This document shows, piece by piece, positions 1-7,100 of a DNA stretch of 9,132 nt. Where the stretch lies: contig JANMJO010000139.1 of NCBI GenBank assembly GCA_031371425.1, positions 1-9,132 of the forward strand. The letters run 5' to 3'. A model generated the notes under the pieces. The model made no database searches, was not told where the DNA came from, and was given only the letters and a program-made list of their open reading frames with translations. The translations under genes and the position numbers were made by a program. Position 1 is the stretch's first letter; every line of letters begins with the position of its first letter. The stretch comes from JAFMIX01 sp031371425 (GTDB lineage Bacteria; Verrucomicrobiota; Verrucomicrobiia; Limisphaerales; JAFMIX01).

Positions 1-771
1 GGTGATGGTGCTGTTAAAGGTCGTGTCGTTCCAGTCGTGAGTAATCTTCGCATCGGCCAGCAAGGTGATGGGGCCGTTGATCGTCACGTTTTCACGAACA
101 TTCAACGCGCCCCAGCCGCCGTTAGCCCCGGTGCCAGTGCCAGCCAGCGAAAATGGGTTGGATGAGGCATTGCCGTCAAAAGCTCCCTTCAGATCGAAGG
201 TTGCCCCCGCGGCCACCGCAATGGTGTTCGTCACGTTCAGGATTGATGCCCCGTTCAAAGTTCCCAAGTTGCCTGCCATGACGGCAATGGTGCCGCTAAA
301 AGTGTTGCCGTTTCCGCCGGCCAAGATCAGCGTGCCGAGGCCGGTCTTGGAGATCGCTTGCGTGCCAGCCAACCCCAAGGTCAACGTGGCGGTGCGACCG
401 GAAGTGACGACGTTGATGACCGGCTGCCCGCTGCTGGTCGCCAAAGTCAGAGTGGAGCCGCTCAACGTCCAGTCGTGACTGGCTGCCGTGTCATCGAATT
501 TGAGCGTGCCGACCGTGCGGCTCGCATCGTTGTTCACCGTCGAATTGGCCGTGATGTTGAGCGTGCTGAAATCCGCGATGGCATCGGTGGCGTTGGGAAT
601 CCCCCCCGACCAGTTGGCCGCCGTGCCCCAGGTGCCGCTGGCGTTGCCGCTGACGAGGTTCGTCCAGACTTGCGCCTGGAGGTTCAACATACCGGCAAGC
701 AAGCCGGCCAGCGTGAGTGTGCCAACTCGCAAATTGAAGCGGAAATGGAAGGTTGCGAAAGAGGTTTTCAT
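1..771 (-). CDS. Secreted autotransporter-associated beta-strand repeat protein, 5' part (runs off left edge)
   Basis: I translated this frame by hand. It is open from the ATG at 771 to base 1 (257 residues, no stop), so the C-terminus is outside the window. Residues 1-34 form a Sec signal: a basic start (MKTSFATFHFRFNLR), a hydrophobic core (TLTLAGLLAGMLNL) and a likely cleavage site after LQA or QAQ. The mature part opens with a W-x-N-L ... GTWGTAANWSGGIPN stretch, typical of the beginning of such repeat proteins. It is rich in Thr, Ser, Gly, Asn and Ala, with alternating beta-strand patterning. Residues about 140-172 (ISKTGLGTLILAGGN then NTFSGTIAVMAGNLGTLN) fit the PATR repeat (autotransporter-associated beta strand, PF12951/TIGR02601), which builds a beta-helical passenger. 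Proteins of this type in Verrucomicrobiota are often very large and end in a PEP-CTERM or autotransporter segment, which cannot be seen here. The exact role is unknown; surface adhesion or carbohydrate binding is a guess. No Shine-Dalgarno sequence precedes the start. It follows the GH2 gene after 328 bases and may have its own promoter. Confidence 0.85.
   Translation of the reverse strand, partial: MKTSFATFHFRFNLRVGTLTLAGLLAGMLNLQAQVWTNLVSGNASGTWGTAANWSGGIPNATDAIADFSTLNITANSTVNNDASRTVGTLKFDDTAASHDWTLSGSTLTLATSSGQPVINVVTSGRTATLTLGLAGTQAISKTGLGTLILAGGNGNTFSGTIAVMAGNLGTLNGASILNVTNTIAVAAGATFDLKGAFDGNASSNPFSLAGTGTGANGGWGALNVRENVTINGPITLLADAKITHDWNDTTFNSTIT
256..354 (-). repeat. PATR-type beta-strand repeat unit within the surface protein
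   Basis: Residues about 140-172 of the left-end protein match the family pattern of a G-x-G-T-L-x-L core, a Gly/Asn turn, N-T-F-S-G, then a V-x-x-G-x-L strand. Only one clear unit falls inside the window. The repeats are degenerate at the protein level, and I see no direct DNA repeat. Confidence 0.6.
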
Positions 772-840
772 ATAAACATTCTAAAGTTTTGGGTGCATTT
801 ACGGGACTGCTGGAAAAGTTATGCTCAAACGTGTTTATTG

Positions 841-1098
841 TCATTGCACTCCTACGCCAATCTTTTGGACTTTTGCGACAGAAAAAAGGAGGCGCTTCCT
901 TGCTGGTGGCATGTATACCAGCCAACGTAATGGCGGTGTTTCTTCGGTTTGTATGAACACCGCGTCATTGTTGGCCTCGGCAGTAGGCTTGTCCGTCCAG
1001 TTGTTGGTGCCGAGACAGGTCAGATTCCCGCCGTTCATTTCCGCGTCGGCGTTCCAATCGCCGCACTCAAGCTGGAAGAACACGTCCGGGCGGGTCAC
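841..1098 (-). pseudogene. Orphan coding-like frame directly after the GH2 stop (possible remnant or frameshifted C-terminus)
   Basis: An open frame of 85 codons begins at a GTG one base past the GH2 TGA and ends with TGA at 841-843. It is offset from the GH2 frame by one base and stays open upstream through the end of the GH2 gene. Counting by hand, only 8 of the first 48 codons (1098 to 955) end in A or T, a bias like that of the real genes here. The next 37 codons have 22 A/T endings, so the coding signal collapses near 955. The first part reads as a plausible acidic, Asn-rich globular segment with two Cys (for example DVFFQLECGDWNADAEM), but I recognise no family. It could be the former C-terminus of the GH2 protein detached by a frameshift, a remnant of another gene, or chance. 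There is no Shine-Dalgarno sequence, and the last third overlaps the hairpins at 882-922, so an intact independent gene is unlikely. Confidence 0.35.
882..901 (-). terminator. Weak Rho-independent terminator candidate downstream of the GH operon
   Basis: Read on the minus strand this is AAGGA, a 6-base loop AGCGCC, then TCCTT running into a T-tract (TTTTTT in all, two of which are used in the stem). The stem has only 5 bp and is AT-rich on its outside, so it is weak. A second inverted repeat, GCTGGT/ACCAGC with a 9-base loop, lies immediately upstream at 902-922 and may add to it. It sits about 200 bases past the GH2 stop and about 110 bases before the next start, a sensible place to end the operon transcript. 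Confidence 0.35.
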
Positions 1099-1099
1099 G

Positions 1100-4000
1100 T
1101 CAGCGGTGTTTGCTCCGCAGTTCCATCAGGTCCTGCTCCTTGCTCGTGAGTTCACGCTGGAGGCGCAGGCATTCGTCGCGCAGTTGCTTCACATCCGAAG
1201 GCTGATCATTGCTGCTGGTGTGGAAGGTCACACTGTCGCCGGTTGCCGGAATTTTTGACGCAGCGGCGTAATTGACGTCGAAGCCGAGTGGCAATGACGC
1301 GGGCGCGGAAGCCAGGCTGGCTTCGCCGGATCTGAGTCCCGGGGCGTGCGCTGTGACGCGGATAGTGCCGGGCGTGGCCGTTGCGCGCAGCAACGCCGTC
1401 GCCGTGCCAAACTCGGTCCTGACCGGATTGGCGTGCGCCTGCGGGCCGGTAATGATTTCCGCCGGGCCTTCGACTTCAAAATAGACGTATTCCGACGCGA
1501 GCACCTTGGAAACTCCCTTGTTGTCCACAATCGTCGCGCGCACCGGCACGAAGTCCGAACCGTCCGCAGTGAGACCGATGCCGGCATCGTCCACCGTCAC
1601 TTGCAGGGCGGTGCTGCGTTCGGGATATTTCTTCACCTGCCGGGCGACGACTTTGCCGCCGATCAAACCTTCGGCCACCATTTCAATCTTGCCGGTGCGA
1701 TCGCGCCACTGGCTTTTGATGACGGCGTAATCGAAAGCATTGGTGAAGGTGAATGGCGGGTGCGGCAACGCGCGGTAGCCGGCATCCGGCTTCTGCGTGC
1801 CCACCGTCTGGCCCAGCCACGTCAGGCGGACTTCCTCGCAATTGCCGTAGATGATCACGTCGCTGCCGGACACCTGTGTCAACTCATGCGCGAGGCTGAC
1901 CATCGGACCGGTCGCGATGCCGGGCAGTTTGTAATCGGGCGCATACTGGCTCTTGAAAAGTTCACAGGCGTAGCGGGGCACGCGGAAACCATCGAGCAGC
2001 CCGCCCCAGAACGGATCGTTATGATAGCCGCGCTGGTGGTCAATGCCGCACCACAGCGCCGCGCCGATTCGCTGCGGCGGCGTGGCGAAAACGTCGTCGA
2101 GATCGCGGGCGCGGATGACGGCCTGCTGGAGCAGCGGGCTTTCGCCCCACTCCCGTTTCACCCGCGTCGTGGCGTTTTGGGAAAAGAAATTGTCCACCTC
2201 GCCGCCGTCGCCGTATTCGCGCGTGAACGAATTTTTCGGCTCATCAAATCCGCCGTGATAATAAAAATCCAAGCCTCCCAGCTTGGCCTCATCCACATCC
2301 GCCACCGTGAACATGCCGGGGAAAGGATATTCCTCGTGCGCGATCCGGTGCATCTCGCCGAGCATCCGGCCCGGCTGGTGCGGCGTTTCGTTGAGCGCGG
2401 TTTCCCAAAGCAGCATGGCCGGATGATTGCGATCGCGGCGGACAAGGTTGCGCGTGTCCGCGAAAATGCGCTGCTCGAAGACCGCGTCCTTGTCGTTGAA
2501 AAACTGCCAGCCGGGATTCGCGGTCGTAACGAGCATGCCCAGCTCGTCGCACGCGTCATAAAACGCCGGGTCTTGCGGATAATGCGCCGCGCGGACGACG
2601 TTCACCCCGCCCTCGCGGAGCAGCTTCACATCGCGCCACTGGCCGGAGTTGGGCAGCGCGTTGCCGACATAGGCGTAATCCTGGTGGCGGTTCACGCCGC
2701 TCAGTTTTGCCCCGATGAATTTCTTGTTCACGAACAGGCCGTCCTTCCCCCGCATCTCAAAGAGCCGGATGCCGAACCGCGTGCGCAGGCTGTCGCAAAC
2801 CTTGCCGGCTTCGACGACTTCGGTGCGGATGAAATGCAGATACGGATCGTCGGGATGCCAGAGCCGCACGTTTTTCGGTTCAAGCGATTGCGCGATTTGC
2901 CGGCGCGCGCCCGCCGCGAGTTCCACCGGCTGTTCGCCGCGCAACACCTCGCGGCCGTCCGCAGTTTCCAGCACGGTGCGCAGCGTGACCGTGCGCGGCG
3001 CGGCTGAATCGTTCGCGATTTCAGTGCGGACCTCGAGCGAAGCGTCGTTGCCATTCACATCCTTCACGCCGACGAACACGCCGCCGCCTGCCGCCGCCGC
3101 GCTCAACTCCGGCAGCGTCACCCGCACCGCTCCGGCCTGGATCAGATAGGTGTCGCGGTAGATGCCGCCAAGGTAAGTGAAGTCGAGATCGTTCTGCGGT
3201 TTGCCGGGCGGGTAAGTGGGATCATCGGAATTGTCGGCGCGCACCGCGATGATGTTGTCCTTCCCGGCGGGCTGAAGCTTCGCCGTGATGTCGGCGGCAA
3301 ACGGCAGATAACCGCCGAAATGTTCCGCAACCTTTTGACCGTTCACCCACACCGTGCACTTTCCCATCACCGCCTCAAAATAGATCACGACCTTTCCGCC
3401 CGCCGGCGGCGGCGCGGCTTGAAACCGTTTGCGATACCAGGCTGGGCCTTGATAATTCCGGCAGCCGCTCGCGTTCTCGCCCAGAATTTCCAAACTGTGC
3501 GGCAAGCTGGCCGCCTCCCACTGGGAGTCGTCGAAGCCAGGCTGCTCCGCGCCGGCGACGTCCGCTTTTAGAAACCGCCACCCGGGATTGAAGTTCGCGA
3601 CCGTGCGCGGACTGTTTGACACCGTGAAGAATCCCGCCGTGGAAAACTGCGGCACGGACTTGTGAGGGATGACATCGTCCACCGCCGCGTTGGCCCAATC
3701 TGCATGATCGTTTTGCACGCCGTTCCCGCCATCGGTGACCACCAGCCGCAGTTCCGCAGCGCCCGCCACATCCAGCGCGATGTGTTTTGCCGGCTGCCCG
3801 GTTTTCATCAAGCCACTGTTGAATGATTCTTTGCCGTCCAGCAGCACTTTGAACACCACCGACCCCGCCGCCCCGCCGTGATCATCCACTCCCACGTCAG
3901 CCGAAAACCGTTTATGTTTCTGGTCGAGTTTGAAAACCATTTCGCCCGGCGCGTGTGTCCCCAGCCCTTTTTCGTAACGCTGCCCCGCAATGCTGAGGGG

Positions 4001-4159
4001 CTGGCCGGTGATGCTCGCGTCGGTGAGCGTCTCCCGCCAACCCTGCGTGACCGAAGCGGCGGCGTCGGTCTTCAGGTAACGCCATGAATTTGGATCGGCC
4101 TGGGCGGTGACCACGGTGAGCGCCAGCAGCGCGACGAGGGTGAATTTGCGTTGGTTCAT
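1100..4159 (-). CDS. GH2 beta-galactosidase-type glycoside hydrolase with N-terminal NPCBM domain
   Basis: A secreted enzyme of 1019 residues. The start at 4159 gives a clean Sec signal, MNQRKFTLVALLALTVVTAQA, cut before DPNSW; the longer open frame to 4246 would bury this signal. Residues about 22-165 are an NPCBM carbohydrate-binding domain (KGLGTHAPGEMVFKL, FSADVGVDD, ADWANAAVDDV). Residues about 183-345 are the GH2 sugar-binding jelly roll (GPAWYRKRF, GGYLPFAADIT, GGIYRDTYLI), and about 346-465 the Ig-like domain. The TIM barrel spans about 466-745, with GVNRHQDYAYVGNALP and the acid/base Glu591 after Asn590 (WETALNE, codon 2387-2389). The nucleophile is probably Glu648 (TREYGDG, codon 2216-2218). 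A DUF4982-like sandwich (about 760-840) and an Ig-like domain (about 855-950) follow. Residues 989-1019 form an unusual coiled coil. The family acts on beta-galactosides, beta-glucuronides or beta-mannosides; the NRHQDY context favours galactosidase, but the substrate is not proven. It starts four bases after the GH116 stop, so is probably co-translated. Confidence 0.92.
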   Translation of the reverse strand: MNQRKFTLVALLALTVVTAQADPNSWRYLKTDAAASVTQGWRETLTDASITGQPLSIAGQRYEKGLGTHAPGEMVFKLDQKHKRFSADVGVDDHGGAAGSVVFKVLLDGKESFNSGLMKTGQPAKHIALDVAGAAELRLVVTDGGNGVQNDHADWANAAVDDVIPHKSVPQFSTAGFFTVSNSPRTVANFNPGWRFLKADVAGAEQPGFDDSQWEAASLPHSLEILGENASGCRNYQGPAWYRKRFQAAPPPAGGKVVIYFEAVMGKCTVWVNGQKVAEHFGGYLPFAADITAKLQPAGKDNIIAVRADNSDDPTYPPGKPQNDLDFTYLGGIYRDTYLIQAGAVRVTLPELSAAAAGGGVFVGVKDVNGNDASLEVRTEIANDSAAPRTVTLRTVLETADGREVLRGEQPVELAAGARRQIAQSLEPKNVRLWHPDDPYLHFIRTEVVEAGKVCDSLRTRFGIRLFEMRGKDGLFVNKKFIGAKLSGVNRHQDYAYVGNALPNSGQWRDVKLLREGGVNVVRAAHYPQDPAFYDACDELGMLVTTANPGWQFFNDKDAVFEQRIFADTRNLVRRDRNHPAMLLWETALNETPHQPGRMLGEMHRIAHEEYPFPGMFTVADVDEAKLGGLDFYYHGGFDEPKNSFTREYGDGGEVDNFFSQNATTRVKREWGESPLLQQAVIRARDLDDVFATPPQRIGAALWCGIDHQRGYHNDPFWGGLLDGFRVPRYACELFKSQYAPDYKLPGIATGPMVSLAHELTQVSGSDVIIYGNCEEVRLTWLGQTVGTQKPDAGYRALPHPPFTFTNAFDYAVIKSQWRDRTGKIEMVAEGLIGGKVVARQVKKYPERSTALQVTVDDAGIGLTADGSDFVPVRATIVDNKGVSKVLASEYVYFEVEGPAEIITGPQAHANPVRTEFGTATALLRATATPGTIRVTAHAPGLRSGEASLASAPASLPLGFDVNYAAASKIPATGDSVTFHTSSNDQPSDVKQLRDECLRLQRELTSKEQDLMELRSKHR
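1103..1195 (-). other. C-terminal coiled-coil segment of the GH2 protein
   Basis: Residues 989-1019 follow a Ser/Asn/Gln linker and are strongly charged and helical (for example DVKQLRDECLRLQREL). Heptad core positions V990, L993, C997, L1000, L1004, K1007, L1011 and L1014 keep a regular 3-4 spacing for about four heptads, with only K1007 unfavourable. A terminal coil is not a usual part of GH2 enzymes. It could drive oligomerisation or hold the enzyme to a partner or envelope structure. Confidence 0.6.
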
Positions 4160-4163
4160 GATT

Positions 4164-7100
4164 TCAAGCGAGGTTGAGGTGCAGTTCGTTTTCCGTTGTG
4201 AGCTGAATTTCTTCGGCGAAGGTGACGAGAGCGCGGTTGCCGTCAACTTTCACCCCGGCGGTGATGGCCTTCTGGCCCAGCGACACTTTTGCCGTGGAAA
4301 CACTCACGCCATCCGCAAGCGCGAGCGACAGCGTTTTCAGCCGCAGCGTGCCCCGGCGCAGTTGGAGGCCGCACTCGGTGGTGCGCGCAGCGCGTTTCTG
4401 CCAGAACGTCCCCCAGCCCTCGGCGGCGGTGAACGGCGCGCGGAAATTCTCCGGCGTCAGGCGCGGCGCGAAACCGATGTGGCCTTTCGGCCCGTGATGT
4501 TCAAAGCCGCACGCGGCGGTGAAGACGCCGTAGCTCGCCATCGCGCGGCCGTAGTGGTCGCCGCACTCGACTTCGTTCCACGGATTGCGCCGCGCGGCGT
4601 GGTAGCGGTCGTGGATCATGCGCGTGACGGCCAGGCCTTTTTCCGTCAAGTCGCCGCCTTCCCAGACCATGTGCGACGCGACCTGATGCTCGAAGCCGCT
4701 CATGCACTCGTTGAAATACATCTCCGACCAATGATGGTCGCCGATGGGCTTCGGATTTTCCGGGTCGGGGAACGAACTCATGATCATGCCGCCTTCACCG
4801 GCCATCGCATACCAGCGTCCGCCCTTGATCGGCGTCGCCTGCCGGAACGGCCCGACATCCGGCGTGAAGTTGTAACGCCACAGCGAATTCAGCGCCTGGC
4901 GCGTCTGCGCGGACGGCAACACGCGGCTCAAGCCGACCTGGAACGCCCAGCTCTGGCCGAACACCTGGTCAATCTCGCAGCCGTAGCCCGAGCCGAGCTT
5001 GTCGAGGTGCGCGGGGTCGGGCTTCTGGATGAAGTATTGGTCCTTGTGGAAAAGCCGCTGCGCGATCTGCTCCGAACCTTTCGCCGCGATGGCCGTCCAT
5101 TTGTCCGCCGCCGCCGTGTCGCCCATTTCCTGCGCGAGTTCCGCGCCCGCCTTCAGCGCGGCGACGTAGAGCGAGCTGATCCACGCGATTTCACCGAACC
5201 ACTCCGCGTCGAGCGTGTTGGCCTGGCCGCGGCTGATGAGGCCGTCGCCGTTTTCGTCCTGTGCCACGAGCCACTCGACGGCTTGCTTGATCTTCGGCCA
5301 GTTGCGTTTGAGGAACGCGGCGTCCGGCGACATCTGATGTTCGCGCAGCGTGCGCAGGATTGATCCCGCGTGGCCGTCCGTCGCCGGTGAAAAACCGAGT
5401 TCGCCGCGATGCGCAATCATGCCGTCGGCATCCTTGAAGCCGATGCCGTAGTCCACGCGCTCGCGGAGGTCGCGTTCGATCTCCGGGAAAATCCGCGCGA
5501 TGGCCTGCGCGTAATGCCAGACGTGCGTGCAAGTGCCGCCACAGCAATAGACGCCCTCCGTGAAATAGTAGCGCCCGTTGTCGAAGCGATGGCAGGTGGT
5601 CGTGGCCAGCGTGGAGACATTCAGCAGCATGCGGTCCAGCAGCCAGTGCGGCAGCGTGGAGTCATACCAGGTGTCGCGCCAGCGCTTCGTCTCGCCGGAG
5701 AGCCGCGCGAAATCCTTGCCGAGAAACACCGCCACCCCGGTCGCGTCGCGGAATTGCCTGGCGTAATACCGCTTCAGCTTCGCGAAGTCGCGGAGGCCGC
5801 TCATCTCGTCGGTCACCTTGGGCACGGTGTATTCCACGCGCGGAAAATGCCACGCGATGACGAACGCCGCCTTCCGTTCCTCGCCGGCCTTGAGCGTCCA
5901 GCGCCGCCCCGCCGCGCCGATGAGTTTGCCGGGAATGGCTTTCTCCGCCGACTCACTGCTGCGGTTCAACGCTTGAAAAATATTTTCCGGATTCGCATCG
6001 CCGGTGTCGGCGCACGCGCGGTCGCCGGCTTCCGCCGCGAGCAGCGCCAGCGTCAACGTGCCGAAGTCCGGCGCGTCCGCCGCCGAGATGGCCGTGCCGC
6101 CTTCGTCCGTGAACACGATGTAGTCCACGCCGATGTTGCCCCAGCCCGCGACCGCTTGGTCCACGACTTCCAGATGCGCCTTCTGGCCCGCGAACTCGCG
6201 CACCTCGAACGCATCCGTCCGCAGCTTGTTGTCGTTGCTGCCGCAGGCCGTGCGGACGACTTTGCCGTCCACGATGAGGTGCAAACCGATTTCCTCCGGG
6301 AGCGAACCGCCGCCGATGAGGAAGCGGATGAAGTTCCGTTCAATCGTGAACTCGGGGCTGATGAGCCTGCCGGTCGCGCCGTCCTTCGCGCCCACGTCCG
6401 AGTTGGGCGCGGAGGCGTGACTGTTGACCAGCGCCGCGCCGTGTGCGCCCATCGTCTGCGGCGATTGATACGCGGGAATTTCCGCCAGCGTGACGGGGCG
6501 CGAGCCGAACGCCGTGCCTTCCGTTTTCCACGCGCCGTAAGTGCCGTCCTCGAAATCGGCGAACACGATGTCCGCGCGGCCCGCGTCGCGGAAGCGGATG
6601 AAGTCCACGCCGGTGTTGCCCCAACCGCCGGGCGGCGCATCATCCACGATTTCGAAATGCGCGGTCTGGCCCTTGAGGTCGCGCACGTCCCACGACTGCG
6701 ACGCCATCGTGTTCGCGTCCGCGCCCGTGGCCGAGCGGACAATTTTTCCGGCCACAATCAATCGCAGTCCCAGCTTGCCGGGGTTCGCGCCGCCGCCGAT
6801 CAGAAATTCAATCACCTCGTGTTTGACCGTGAACTCGCGGCTGATGAGTTTGCCGGTCGCGGCGTCCTTCGTGCCGATGTCTCCGCCCGGCGCGCTGGCG
6901 TGGGAGTTGACGGACTGTTTACCGTGCATGCCGAGGCTGCCTTGGTAGCCGGGCACGGCGGATTGCGCCACCGGGCCAGAACCGAACGCCGCGCCTTCCA
7001 CCGTCCAGCCTTCGTAGCCGGGCTTTTCAAAATCATCAAACACTTCGCTGTCGGTCGCGCCGCCGAGCGCGCTGGATTCCACGCGCACCATGCCGCCGTC

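Larger units (their letters stand above)
772..1099. other. Intergenic region between the GH2 gene and the surface-protein gene
   Basis: This is a 328-base gap on the minus-strand path. The half next to the GH2 stop (about 1098-955) keeps strong coding character in a shifted frame (see the orphan frame entry). From about 950 to 772 the sequence becomes AT-richer and loses codon bias. This part holds a hairpin with a T-tract (882-901) and a neighbouring 6-bp inverted repeat, GCTGGT/ACCAGC (902-922). It presumably holds the promoter of the surface-protein gene. I found no convincing -35/-10 pair: the best, TTGGCG and TAAACA read on the minus strand, matches the consensus poorly. No RNA gene is recognisable. 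Confidence 0.5.

Noticed and set aside
601..607. Run of seven C (G7 on the coding strand) early in the surface-protein gene, a possible phase-variation tract
   Set aside because: The run is short, fits the conserved NWSGGIPN reading without strain, and phase variation by homopolymer slippage is not established for this group. It would matter only if reads showed length variants.
821..1258. Plus-strand frame near a GGAGG at 888-892
   Set aside because: The GGAGG is about 18 bases from the nearest ATG (911), too far for a ribosome binding site. The frame is antisense to the GH2 end and has no coding bias of its own.
1346..3007. 553-codon plus-strand open frame opposite the GH2 gene
   Set aside because: It is an antisense shadow of the same type. 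The opposite strand encodes a complete, motif-bearing GH2 enzyme.
4160..4246. Upstream extension of the GH2 frame to an ATG at 4246
   Set aside because: It would overlap the GH116 gene and put 29 residues before a standard Sec signal peptide.
4107..5363. 418-codon plus-strand open frame across the GH2/GH116 junction
   Set aside because: It is an Arg-rich antisense shadow covering the Sec signal of GH2 and the catalytic domain of GH116.
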